DNA of 64,000 nucleotides from Brachypodium distachyon (Eukaryota > Streptophyta > Magnoliopsida > Poales > Poaceae): NCBI RefSeq assembly GCF_000005505.3, contig NC_016134.3, positions 22,767,584 to 22,831,583 of the forward strand, in the 5' to 3' direction. The stretch's first letter is position 1; each line of letters begins with the position of its first letter. The notes under the pieces are model-generated. The model saw only the letters and a program-made list of their open reading frames with translations. It made no database searches and was not told where the DNA came from. The position numbers were made by a program, and so were the translations under genes. Positions 21,937-32,733 of this stretch are shown here, in pieces.

Positions 21937-24900
21937 ATGGCGTCCTCTTCCCGTGCTCCGGCCACCGGCTCTGCTGCTCATACGGAGGAGAAAACCTCCG
22001 AGTGAACCGCGTGGGACGGCTCCGAGGTCACTTCGGCTGACCTCAAATGGCTTCACAATACTCGCCGAATCCCAATGGGGGTCCAGTCCCGGCTTCCCGG
22101 CGGCGAGGTCGTCCCCGCCCCCGAGGAAGGTGAACATGTCGTCTTCCTATCTCATTTTGAGCGCGGATTCGCCCTTCCGACTAGCGATTTCTTCCGTTCT
22201 TTCCTTGACTTCTTTGGTCTCCAACCTCACCATCTCCCGGCGAATGCCATCCTTACTCTCTCGGCCTTCGCCACTTGTTGCGAGGGTTATCTCGGCCTTT
22301 GGCCATCCATTGCCCTGTGGTCCCGGTACTTTATGTTCCGGCCGCAGGTTATCCCGGATAAGGAGAACCCCGGCGCACCGAAGATGATGACACAGTGCGG
22401 GGCTGCCACCATCGTTCCTCGTCGCAACTCCAAGTTCCCTAAAATCCAAGGACTCGAGTCGTGCAAGAAATGGCACCGGACCTACTTCTATGTCAAGAAC
22501 GCCACCGCGACCGACTATATCAACCTTCCAGAGTTCGAGATCGGCCCCCCGGAGGAAAAAAGGAATTGGTCTGTCGACTCCAAGGACTCCCTCCCGCAGA
22601 CAGACGAGATCCATGCCCGGATCCTCGAACTCAAGAAAACCGGGATGTCGACTGACGACCTCCTGGCCACCTTCATATACCGGCGCCTGTGCCCACTTCA
22701 GCGCCAGGATCACAAAATGTGCCACTACGGCGGTCAGTTTGATCCGGATAGGATCTTGACCGTCAAGCTTTCACACGCGGAGGTACGGCGCCGGGTCAGA
22801 GCTATCGCCAAAACCAGTATGCCGGAAGACTGGTCGTGCAGTATGCCGGCATATGCCCGGAATCGTCGTGCTCCCAAGGTAAGTTTTATGTTTCTGCCGC
22901 TTCATATCTGTATCCGAAATACAAGTATGCCGGCTTCTATCTAACATATTCTTGTCCAGTTTAATCTGACTCCCTTGTGTAGAGTTTTACCCTTCAACGC
23001 CAAGAGGACGGGAACTCCCCCGACAAACGCTTTGCGCCACCACGCATAACGGCCGACAATGAGGACCCCGACTCGAAGGACTTCATGCCAATCTCGCTTG
23101 CGGTTCCTCGTCGCCTTGAGCGTAAGTACCCCTATACTCTTTTGTGACTGCTGAACTTTCGTCAGTAAGGTGAGTTTGACTATCTTCTCCCGTATTCAGC
23201 CGAGTCAAGCGAGCCTATTGCGGAGGCACCTACTTGGGAGAAACATGCCGTGCCGAAGAAAAGGCGTGCCTCCGAGACAGAACTTCCGCCGAAAGTAAAG
23301 CGGAAGAAGATAGCGGCTCGTGGGCCCAAACCCAAACCCCTGGTCGTCGGGTAAGGCCTAGCTCACCTCCACTACCTATGTCGGCCTTCTTCTTTTGTTG
23401 TTCAGTAAAAAATTTAACTTTCTTCTTTGCAGCGAAGCTCTGGATGCCACTCAGTCCCAGTTGTGCATCGCGTCCGAGATTCCGTCTTCTCAACCTTCCC
23501 GCACCGAATCCTCTGAGCCGGCTGTGGGCGGGATTGAGACCGTCGCGGATCCGACATCTCCAGCCCGGGATATTGATCCGAGTACCAACGCCCCCGTCGC
23601 CAGCCAATCCGAGATTCCTACGGCCGGGGTCTCGGCCAATGAAAGTGTTACCGAGCCAACGCCTTCCTTGGTCGCAACGAAAACCACCTTGGAGGCACCA
23701 GCCTCCGAGACTCCGCAAGATCCGGGAGCGGCTCTCTAGGACCCCCAAGGCCCGGAACCGACTCCAACTCAAACCCGGATACCAACTCCGCCGTCATCTC
23801 CAACGCACCCGGAGCCTACTCCTACTCCTGCCCGGATTCCAACTCCGCCATCATCTCCCAAGCAATCGAAGAAGACTACCCTGGCTACTGTCGCCCGCGC
23901 CGCCAAGGCTAAATGCCCCGCTGCCATAGCGGGATCGAACGCTTTAGCGCCAGCTGCCTCGCGTCGCTCATGCCGGCAACATGATATCCCGGTTCAGACG
24001 AGCAGCGGGCAGAGCTGGGGTTCACTTGGCCAGTTTGTCACGGACTGGAACCAGGCGGATTACTGCGAAGTGACCTCCAGCACCGTGCAGGCAGCACGAC
24101 AAAACCCTTTGGTGGGGCAACCACCGGCAGCGACTCCGGAGTCCTTGGCGGCCCGGATGTACCAAGCTCGAGTGGCCATGTTCGAGGCAGACCGAGCCAC
24201 CGAGGTACGCAAAATTCCTTGACAAATCTTAACTCCGAGCTCAAGTATAGTATCCATACTCCTAGTCCCCGAGGTTCAGGGTGGGTAAGAATTAGTCGGC
24301 CTAAAGCTTAGCTTGTGGAACTTCAAACCCTTATTCCCCTAGGTTCAGGTCGGGTTTAGAATAGTCGGTCTGAAGCTTAGCTTGTAGAACTTCAAACCCT
24401 TATTCCCCTAGGTTCAGGTCGGGTTTAGAATAGTCGGTCTGAAGCTTAGCTTGCAGAACTTCAAACCCTTATTCCCCGAGGTTCAGGTCGGGTTTAGAAT
24501 AGTCGGCCTGAAGCTTAGCTGTCTGTTTTGGTAATCTTATTTGCACCCTTTGATCTGGCAGCTCTGCAAGAATAAACGCTCAGCAGCCTTCAAAAGACTG
24601 TTGGGCATGTATAAGAAGTTGGAGGCATCGCACGAGGCCTTGAAGGCGGAGCGCGAGAGCCAGAGTAAGTATATCCTACCAGTATACAATCTTTGTCCAC
24701 GTATGCATAGTAGACATAAGTTGACATCTGTTCTTGTCCTCAGCCAAAGACAACGCTCAAGTGGAGGAGCTGCTAAGGCGCATCTCCGAGTTACAAGGTA
24801 AGAATCTGCTCGCAATCCGAGTTTTACTGACCTTGAATGTCGGCTCCTGTAACATTTGTTCTAGCTTACCAGATGAGAAGACTCGGCTAGTCCGAGCAAC

Positions 24901-25846
24901 ATCAGAAAGGGGTCGCTCATCTGCAGGCTGAGATGACTGCGCAGGTCGAGGCGCATAAGACCGAGGTGAGCCAATTCACCTCGGCCCTCTCCGCTCGAGA
25001 GGAAGAGAAGATTAGTCTGGAGGGCGAGGTCAAGAAAGTCAAGGAGGCCGCCGCCGCGCTCGAGACTCGGGCGACAATCGCCGAATTGGAAGATGCCGAG
25101 AAGGCGGGCCTGATCGAGACTCTCAAGCGTGATATCATCACGATCGATACCATACTTACAAGTAAGTTGAACCTTTCCATGTAATTACTTGCTTGACCGG
25201 TAGCACTGTTATTCCGAAACTGATTGGTTGTCCGCTGCTCTTGCCAAAGTGCTTCCCCCTATCTGTCGAGCATGCCCAAGCGACCGTGATAAAGGCTCGC
25301 AGGAAAAGGGACCCGTCCGTGGGAGAGGTGTTTGAGTGGAACTTGGAGGATTACCTGGTGAGCATCATGAGCCGGGTTAAGCCTCTCAAGGCGTTCGGCA
25401 TCGACATGGTGGATGCCTGCCTCCGACTCTTCAAAGCCCTATGGCCCGGGGAGGAGGTGCCTGAGGAAATCTCAGATTTGGCAAAGCGGCTGGCCGAAGG
25501 CCCATCCCGGCTAGATGAATGGCCGGAGTCTACTGTACGCGTCGGAGCCGACGAGGCTTTGTCGTTCGTACTTTCTTGGTATGACGGCATTAACCTCGAT
25601 GTGCTCCAGACCATGCGTGCCGACTCTCGTTATCTCTCAGACCCGGAGCTGGTTGCTAAGAGCCGGGAGAGGGCTTATTCTTTTATCCCCTACGCCGACG
25701 TGCACAAGTTTGTCCAAGGCCCTCCCTCAGACGCCGACACCGAGGCGACAGAAGAGGATGAAGAAGCGGAAGACGAGGGAGCTGCTGCGGAGTCGGCCTC
25801 CCCCGAGCCGAGTTCCGGTATCAACAATCCGGCTGCATCATCGTAG
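21937..25846 (+). pseudogene. Antisense spliced gene of element D (Transposase_28-like)
   Basis: The ATG at 21937 opens an exon to about 22878 (donor AAG|GTAAGT). It encodes the Transposase_28-like domain, including LSAFATCCEGYLGLWPSIAL and DDLLATFIYRRLCPLQ. Further exons follow with clean GT-AG borders: about 22982-23121, 23202-23350, 23434-24205, a short one at about 24561-24663, about 24744-24799, about 24867-25160, and a last one from about 25250 to TAG at 25844. The middle is Pro/Thr-rich, the next part is coiled coil, and the C-terminal exon is acidic. Only two in-frame stops were seen (TGA near 22003, TAG at 23737). The domain order matches the antisense gene of element C. The function is unknown; it lies wholly antisense to and 3' of pol. 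Confidence 0.75.
24264..24531. repeat. 69-bp tandem repeat, four units, in an intron of the antisense gene
   Basis: The run aggttcagg starts at 24272, 24341, 24410 and 24479, an exact 69-bp spacing. The units are nearly identical (gtcggtctgaagcttagctt and following) and sit between the exon ending near 24205 and the exon starting near 24561. Confidence 0.9.
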
Positions 25847-26498
25847 TATGCTTGCACAAAAACCTTAGAATAGTTAGATCCCCGGGATGCCGGGTTCAGA
25901 TGTAACCGAAATACTCTTGTTTGTTAAGTAGCCAGTTCTTATGTTAATGAAATTCCTTGTTTATCATAAACCCGGTCGAGTCCCCGAGTACCTCTTTCCT
26001 CATAGCAAAATTTTACAACCTTGGTTCTTTTGTCTGCCTTGTCGGCATTCGACGTATGAATCGCAAAGTCATAAAACCACCATTCGGAAAAAGATTATTC
26101 GGAAAACTTGCCAGGCAACGAAAAAAGTCAAAATAACTTGCCGAGTTAAAAAGAAGCATATCTCGGATCGCTTCTTTGCTTATTTCCTTAGTCGTTTTTC
26201 ATGTGCGCGGTTATCTCATACCCATTTCTAGCTTGCCATGAAGCCGGACTGCGGACAACAGCGAAGTCATAGAAGGGTGTTGTCAAGACCGACACAGTAC
26301 TAAATCAACCGCAAGATTACGCAATTAAGCCATGCCGACATACAAAATAACAAAGGCAGCAAGTCACTCAAACGACACAGAAGTCCTCGAGTTTCATTTA
26401 AGAGCTCAGCGGATAATTTCATTGATAATTTCATTGTCTTAATTGAAACATTCGTCATAAGGAAAAAGCAATATGAATACGATATGAATACTCAGCTT

Positions 26499-27504
26499 TC
26501 AAGTATAGAACGGACGGAGCAATGCTACATTCCATGGCCTCTTGGTCTCCTCACCCGACCGGTCTATCCTGTTCACCTTGGGGTCCTGAGCATCTATAAG
26601 ATAGTAAGAATCGTTGTGGAGCACTTTGCTCACGATGAAGGGTCCTTCCCATGGAGGTGACAATTTGTGCATGCCGGCCGTGCGTTGTACAAGCCGGAGG
26701 ACAAGATCTCCTTCCCGGAATACTCGCGAGCTGACCTTTCGGCTGTGGTAACGCCTTAGGTTCTGTTGATAGATGGCCGACCGAGATAAAGCCAATTCTC
26801 GTGCTTCTTCGAGTAGGTCGATATCATTTTCTCGGGCCTCTTTTACCTCGACCTCCGTGTACATGGTTACTCGCGGAGAGTCATGTTCAATGTCGGCTGG
26901 TAAGACGGCTTCTGCCCCGTATACGAGGAAGAATGGCGTATAGCCTGTAGAGCGATTAGGAGTTGTCTGAAGACTCCAAAACACAGCCGGGAGTTCGTCC
27001 AGCCAGCATCCCGGGGTGCGCTCTAGTGGTTTGATTAGCCGGGGTTTTATGCCGGCCAAGACCATGCCATTTGCTCTTTCCACTTGCCCGTTGGACTGAG
27101 GGTGTGCTACCGCAGCAACGTCTAGTCGGATTTTCTTCTTGGCACAGAAACGTGCAAAAGGCCCCTCCGCAAAGTTCGTTCCATTATCCGTGATGATACT
27201 GTGCGGGTATCCATATCTCAAAATGATATCTTTCAAGAATGACACCGTTGTTTTGCCGTCACACTTTTTTATCGTCTTGACTTCGATCCATTTAGTGAAC
27301 TTGTCGACCATTACCAGGATATGCGTCATGCCTCCTCACGCTCGCTTGAACGGTCCTACCATATCCAAGCACCAGACAGCAAACGGCCAAGTGATTGGGA
27401 TGGTTTTAAGTTCGGACGCCGGCATATGAATTTTGCTGGCATATCTCTGGCAACCATTGCACTTCCTGACTAAACCTTCCACTTCCTGCAGGTGTTTCTC
27501 CCTC
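26499..27504 (-). pseudogene. Integrase of gypsy element D, 5'-truncated
   Basis: Read right to left: the end of the zinc-binding region (RKCNGCQRYASKIH), the core with LDMVGPF, ITDNGTNF and SNGQVERAN (so the D, D and E catalytic residues are all present), then the C-terminal region ending RPFYT and stop at 26499. One in-frame TGA lies between PFKRA and GGMTH near 27335. The domain is otherwise open for 277 codons, much better preserved than the integrase at the left edge, which suggests a younger insertion. Confidence 0.85.
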
Positions 27505-27978
27505 AGGGAGATGTTGGAGAAATGAACTCATTTTTACATTTGGATTTAAAACTTTGTCCAAATCTTGTAAATTTGGCACACTAAGCACATTTGGTATGTA
27601 TTGCATGTATGCAAAAGCCTTTTCAATTTGGACGTGTTTTCATATTTTTTGACTTTCAAATTCAGTTTTGTTGTGTTTCGGCCAAAATGATACGACATAC
27701 ATGATTTGAAGTTGTGGAACAACTATTGGAAGTATGCAAACATTGTTAGTACTTGACTCCTCGAACAAAAGTTCAAAAAAACTCTTTACTTTTGCAGATT
27801 TGAATGGATTTGAGTGGATTTAAATCCTGGTCAACGCGAAGTCAACTTTCTCAAATGGGTTTAAAATTTCAACTGTGTTCTTAACTTTTCATGTACTTTC
27901 TATTGGTGCAATCAGAAAATAATTTGAAGAATGTCGAATCTTGGGGGTTCTTCCAACTGCAGCCATTTTGCTGTGCTG
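27505..27978. repeat. Direct repeat copy 1 (about 474 bp)
   Basis: Starts agggagatgttggagaaatg and ends near ccattttgctgtgctg. Nearly identical to 29068-29547. It has a TG start but no matching CA end, so it is not clearly an LTR. It abuts the truncation point of element D. Confidence 0.85.
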
Positions 27979-28400
27979 AAATCACTGTTTTCATGCACAA
28001 ATAGGTTTCAAATTGGACCGAACCGGATGGTATCCAATTTTGCTCGACTTTTATAGTCCAGACACAACTTTTCTTCATCGATTTTCTCATCATTCTGTTT
28101 AGTTCCATGGGTTTATCTACTTTTCATAAATAAACTCAGAAAGTCAAAGAATGTACGAAGATATAGTATCCCAAGTCCAGAAAATCTCATATTTGGTGAA
28201 ACACTTGTGATGCACTCATAAAGCTGTCTAAATCTTCTGGGATTAGTATTGCACACGTTTGACATCAAAAATGTGAAAAACAATCAAATTTTAGTGAATT
28301 TGATATACAAAAATTAGCAAATCATTTCAGAAATGAAAATGAAATGTTCTATACCTTCATTACTTCATTACTATCATTTACACTTAACTCAAAAGTATAA
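27979..28400. other. AT-rich sequence between repeat copy 1 and plastid insert
   Basis: About 420 bp with no gene or repeat recognised. The right border with plastid DNA is uncertain: the part from about 28400 onward may be the plastid spacer upstream of rps3. Confidence 0.4.
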
Positions 28401-28492
28401 AAATGTTAATAATATTAAATAGTTGTCCGAGAAATAACCCTTAGATCCAGCTAAGATTTCGATTCCCAGTAAAAAAAATAGAATAGAAAAAT

Positions 28493-28970
28493 ATGGGACA
28501 AAAAATAAATCCACTTGGTTTCAGACTTGGTACAACCCAAAAACACCATTCCTTTTGGTTCGCACAACCAAAAAATTATTCTGAGGGTCTACAGGAAGAT
28601 AAAAAAAATAAGGAATTGTATCAAGAACTATATACAAAAAAATAGGAAAAAGGGCTCGAATAGAAAAATAGAATCAGACTCAAGTTCGGAAGTAATTACA
28701 CATAATAGAAAAATGGACTCAGGTTCAAGTTCCGAAGTAATTACACATATAGAAATTCAAAAATAAATTGATACAATCCACGTCATAATCCATATAGGAT
28801 TTCCAAATTTATTAAAGAAAAAGGGAGTAATCGAAGAATTAGAGAAAGATCTACAAAAAGAAATTAACTCTGTAAACCAGAGACTTAATATTTCTAACGA
28901 AAAAGTTAACGAGCCTTATAGACAACCTAACATTCTTGCAGAATATATAGCTTTTCAATTAAAAAAAAAT
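28493..28970 (+). pseudogene. rps3: Plastid rps3 fragment (nuclear plastid DNA)
   Basis: The ATG at 28493 opens [20 protein letters not shown], the start of plastid ribosomal protein S3. It continues through an internal duplicated unit (SSSEVITH twice, 28670-28745), as I recall from the longer rps3 of grasses. The fragment ends after AEYIAFQLK near 28970, so the C-terminal KH-domain half is missing. The frame is broken by one extra A in the run near 28601-28608 and by a TAA at about 28764. Both are lesions a plastid copy could not tolerate, so this is a transferred nuclear copy and not contamination. It lies between two direct repeat copies. Confidence 0.9.
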
Positions 28971-29067
28971 TATGCAAGTGTCAATTTGTAGTGATACTTC
29001 ATCACATAAAAAATATCAGAGCATTTTTCTAAATTTCACAATGTATTTCATGTACATTGCACCACAT

Positions 29068-29547
29068 AGGGAGATGTTGGAGAAATGAACTCATTTTGAC
29101 ATTTGAATTTAAAACTTTGTCCAAATCTTGTAAAATTTGGCACACTAAGCATATTTGGTATGTATTGCATATATGCAAAAGCATTTCCAATTTGGACGTG
29201 TTTTCATATTTTTTGAATTTCAAATTCAGTTAAATTTGTTGTGTTTGGGCTAAAATGATACGACCTACATGATTTGAAGTTGTGTAACAGCTATTGGAAG
29301 TATGCAAACATTGTTAGTACTTCACTCCTCGAAGAAAAGTTCAAAAAAACTCTTTATTTTTGCAGATTTGAATGGATTTGAGTGGATTTAAATCCTGGTC
29401 AACGCTGAGTCAACTTTCTCAAATGGGTTTAAAATTTCACCAGTGTTCTTAACTTTTGAGGTACTTTCTATTGGTGCAATCAGAAAATAATTTGGAGAAG
29501 GTCGAATCTTGGGGATTCTTCCAACTGCAGCCATTTTGGTGTGCTGG
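29068..29547. repeat. Direct repeat copy 2 (about 480 bp)
   Basis: Nearly identical to 27505-27978 with an offset of about 1565 bp. Its right side continues directly into the roughly 185-bp tandem repeats. Confidence 0.85.
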
Positions 29548-29870
29548 GATAGCCAAATGTGGCTATTTTTCCATGATCAACTAAAGTCAACCTTCACAAA
29601 ATAAGTTGGAATTTGGTCATCTTGCATAAATTTTCATTCGGATTTCATTTGTGCAGTCTGAAATCAATTTGGAGCAAGTTCACTTTCTAAGCTTCCTCTA
29701 AAATTGTCCATTGGGTGGGTTGGGACAGCCAAATGTCGCTATAAATTCACTGGTCAAGAAAAGTCAACCTTCTCAAAACATATTGAAATTTGGTAATTTT
29801 GCATAACTTTCCATTCGCTATACATTTGTGCAGTCAGAAATCAATTTGGAGGAAGTAAAATTGTGAAAGA
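29548..29870. repeat. Two degenerate tandem units of about 185 bp
   Basis: Two units start ggga(t/c)agccaaatgt near 29547 and 29723. Both contain aagtcaacctt, a(t/a)ttggt and tttgtgcagtc(t/a)gaaatcaa in the same order. This looks like a remnant of a satellite-like array. Confidence 0.7.
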
Positions 29871-30011
29871 AATTCATAAGAAATGATAAGTGCCGATAAC
29901 AGTACATGCCCAGGTTCAGATAAAGAGCAACAACCTGCTCTTGATCAGTACAAATATGTAGTCTTCGAACAACATACATCAAAATCAACATGGATTAAAC
30001 AGAGCACAACA

Positions 30012-30831
30012 TCAACATGGATTAACCCCTCCTTTTGGAGGACCTGAGCCATCTACAGCGTCAGCAAAACAAGGAAACTCATGGAGGCGAGTGAGATCTC
30101 CTCGCCGCATTCCAGAACCACCATAGTCCAGATAAGCTTCATCATCTGAAGAAGAATCAGAGTAGTCCTATTGTTGTGGTCAGAACCATCAGTAAGAAGA
30201 TGAAACCTATCGACCACTTCATGGACGTGGACAATGACCCCGAACGACACAGCACTTCTGGTTCTGCCCCCGCTGCAATAGAATCATCAATAAGCTCATC
30301 CGCATATTCAGGAGCTGGTTGTGTGGCCGAAGTAGGCACTCTCATCAGCAACCGCTTCGGGATGGCACAAGGATCACGCATCCATGCCCTGAGCTTCACG
30401 CAGCGCGGATCAGTCCTACGCAGAATTGCCACGAACTCGCCTCCTAGCTGATTAATCAAATTCTTCGCAAATTCAAGCTCTTGCGCATCCTCCATCAATC
30501 CATCCAAACTAAGAACACAGCTAAAAGGCAGTTTTGATTCCTCTCCACGGAAGATGGAGCTCCAAGGGCGAAACGACATGTCACCGGCAGAGCACCTGAT
30601 GCGCATCGATTGCATCACCGCTGTCGTGCAATCATCACTCGAATCAAAGTGAATCAGAAAGTTGCCAGGCACAGGACATACCGTGATGCGCACTCCCCTT
30701 TTGAAGTTGCTGCGCTGCTTCAGAGTTGCCATGACCTCTTCAGCCGAAGGGGCCGGCGGATTGAGCGCTGATCCTGTATGGATGGTAGTAACGATGGCTT
30801 TACCTTGCAGCCTCGCCGCCTTCTCTTCCAT
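30012..30831 (-). pseudogene. DUF4283-like protein gene, frameshifted
   Basis: The frame is open from 30990, and its first ATG is at 30829-30831 (MEEKAARLQG). The order of motifs follows the plant DUF4283-type pattern found in LINE ORF1 and gag-like derived genes: a fold with VRITVCPVPGNFLIHFDSSD, then MSFRPWSSIF, then a second unit LPFSCVLSLDGLMEDAQE ... DPRCVKLRAWMRDP. The frame stops at 30157. However, another frame continues convincingly from about 30170 to a stop at 30012, with an acidic stretch and then GSGMRRGDLTRLHEFPCFAD. A single-base frameshift near 30170-30190, or an unrecognised intron, is therefore likely. The upstream region is CAGGTGGG-rich and duplicated at 20040-20235. The function is unknown. 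Confidence 0.5.
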
Positions 30832-31159
30832 TCCAAAGGTGCGGAAAATCACTATCTCGGCCACATCGGGCCGAATATCAGGCTCTCCGCGGCAAAATAT
30901 CTCCTCTTCGAATCGGCAGCAGCTACCGACGTTGTGGTACGGAGGTGGGTTACTGCTCGCAATCGCCGCCTCCCGTTCATTTCTACACACCTACTAGCCG
31001 CAGCGCCGCCGCCGTCCTCTGCTGATTTAGGGTTCCAGTCGGGATTTGGGTGAGAGTAAAAGAGAGCAAGTAGGCTCCACATGTAAGGAAAGATGACACT
31101 GGCCCCGCCTGTCATCTGAAGCCTCGTCCCACCTGTCATCCTTTGGCTCGGCCCCAGCA

Positions 31160-31350
31160 GTGAGCCTTTCCTCGGCCCACCTGTCATTAACGATGACTGC
31201 CCCACCTGTCAGGACGCACGGACGTGGCCCGCATGTAAGGTAACCAGACCCGTTAAGACCTGCCTGCTTGCACTGTCTCCTCGCAGCCCCACACGCCAGA
31301 AACGCGGCTCCGGCCCCACCTGTCAGCACTCCCCGCGGCCGACCCGTCGG
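31160..31350 (-). repeat. Right arm of the inverted duplication, upstream of the DUF4283-like gene
   Basis: Reverse complement of 20040-20235 with a few indels. Contains repeated CCCACCTGTCA motifs (31130-31340), a common grass promoter motif, and lies upstream of the minus-strand gene, so it may be its promoter. Confidence 0.7.
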
Positions 31351-32620
31351 AAGCAAACAGTCAAAGGAGCTTGACCGTTATCAAGTGCTCTGTGAGGGCA
31401 TTTGCGAGGAAGCAGAAAGCGAACAAGTTTAGAAACGAGCACAGTTTTGAGGTTTGAGTATTCCTGAGTACAGCCAAGGGATGACGGATAGTACTGTTAA
31501 AACTGAAACATCCCTTAAAACATGCTGTTCCGTGTCCAGTACGTTTTACCTAACCTCGAAATCCTTGAACATTCTCCGTTCGACAACAGATGCACTGCTA
31601 ACAACTACCAAGGCGTCAAACTTGGCAGCAAACCCATAATTGATAGCACCATATGTATTATGTCAGCGAGAAAGCAAAGCACAAGTCTCTTTACTTTCTC
31701 CTTCAACCTTTCCAGTTTAAAGTAGTGAACATAGTTTGGCCAGAGAGGCCAATGGCGTTGGACATGACGGCACTTGCAAACACCTGTTCTTTTCGTCGCA
31801 ACTTTTGATTTCTTGAGACCAAATTCGCCGGCCAGCACCGCAGAGGGGAGGCGAGAGAGCAGAGAATTGCAGCAAACGTCGTGTGGGGGATCAGATCAGG
31901 GTGGTGATGGTGGAATATTTATTGGCGCCGGACTGAAAACAGGGGGACTCACTTGGACCGTCTTTCCCCAACACCTGCATTCCACATGTTGGCCATTTCT
32001 CCCCTTGGCATCATGTAATGTCGGATGCTCAATTCCTTGGCTTAAAATGTATAATTGCAGGAATATTGGAGTCGGGTCCAGTTAAATGAAAAGGCATGCA
32101 AGAGGAGTTGCCTGAAACATTCACTTATCAAGATGCTAAATTGCTATAAAAGATAACTCAGAATCTGTGTGATAAAATGTATGTGTATGCATACATGCGG
32201 AGCATAATCTCACGTCACGTTGTTTCTTTTTTTTTCTGCTTGGATGCCATCACCTCAGAAGGATACCAAGCAAAGCCGTGTGGCTAAGCGGCGGCACGGC
32301 CTTTCATCGCGCGGTTTTCTTGCAGGGTGAGTGACGGTTGCATCGGGAATCATCCTCTTCTTCGCTTGGATCGAGGAACGAGTGCTTCAGGCGATTCGAC
32401 ATATCTCAGTGTCACTCTCTTCAATCATTTTTTTCTCCCAGGGCTTGAGTAGTCCGAGACCGTCCCCTACTCCCCTATGTCGATCAGGAGCCAGTAAGCG
32501 TACGTACAGATGCTGGCCGATGGATCAGATGGTGGATTGCGTCTTGGCGAATTTGACAACAAGTGCACTTAATTTCTTTGTGTAAAAACCCATGATTTTA
32601 TCTCTCGGCTAAATCAAGTG
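31351..32620. other. Gene-free spacer
   Basis: About 1.27 kb with short ORFs on both strands, none recognised. A minus-strand ORF at 31605-31838 is not supported by splice or start context. Confidence 0.5.
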
Positions 32621-32733
32621 CTTCCTCCGTTACATAATTCTTGTAGAAGTATAACATGTATCTAGACGTTTCTTAGTAACAGATACATCAATTTTTGGAC
32701 AAATTTGAGACAAGAATTATAGAACGGAGGTAG
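32621..32733. mobile_element. Stowaway-type MITE
   Basis: Terminal inverted repeats cttcctccgttacataattc and gaattatagaacggagg, about 113 bp, with an interior matching five other copies in the window (atgtatctagacg...agatacat...acaaatttgaga). Confidence 0.8.

Larger units (their letters stand above)
21153..27504 (-). mobile_element. Gypsy element D, 3' internal region (integrase plus antisense gene)
   Basis: The minus-strand element is oriented integrase, then a spacer holding an antisense gene, then the polypurine tract and 3' LTR. It is truncated at about 27504, in the integrase zinc-binding region, by an AT-rich repeat block. Gag, protease, reverse transcriptase, RNase H and the 5' LTR are absent. 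Confidence 0.8.

Noticed and set aside
24264..24531. The 69-bp repeats as a CRISPR-like array.
   Set aside because: The units are contiguous with no unique spacers and lie in an intron of a plant retroelement gene.
27505..29547. The two 475-bp direct repeats as an LTR pair of a small retrotransposon carrying rps3.
   Set aside because: The repeats lack a CA end, no primer-binding site or polypurine tract was seen next to them, and no target duplication could be confirmed. Kept only as an open question.
32262..32330. A tRNA-like stretch (gccgtgtggctaagcggc).
   Set aside because: No T-arm GGTTCRA box or matching acceptor stem at tRNA distance was found.
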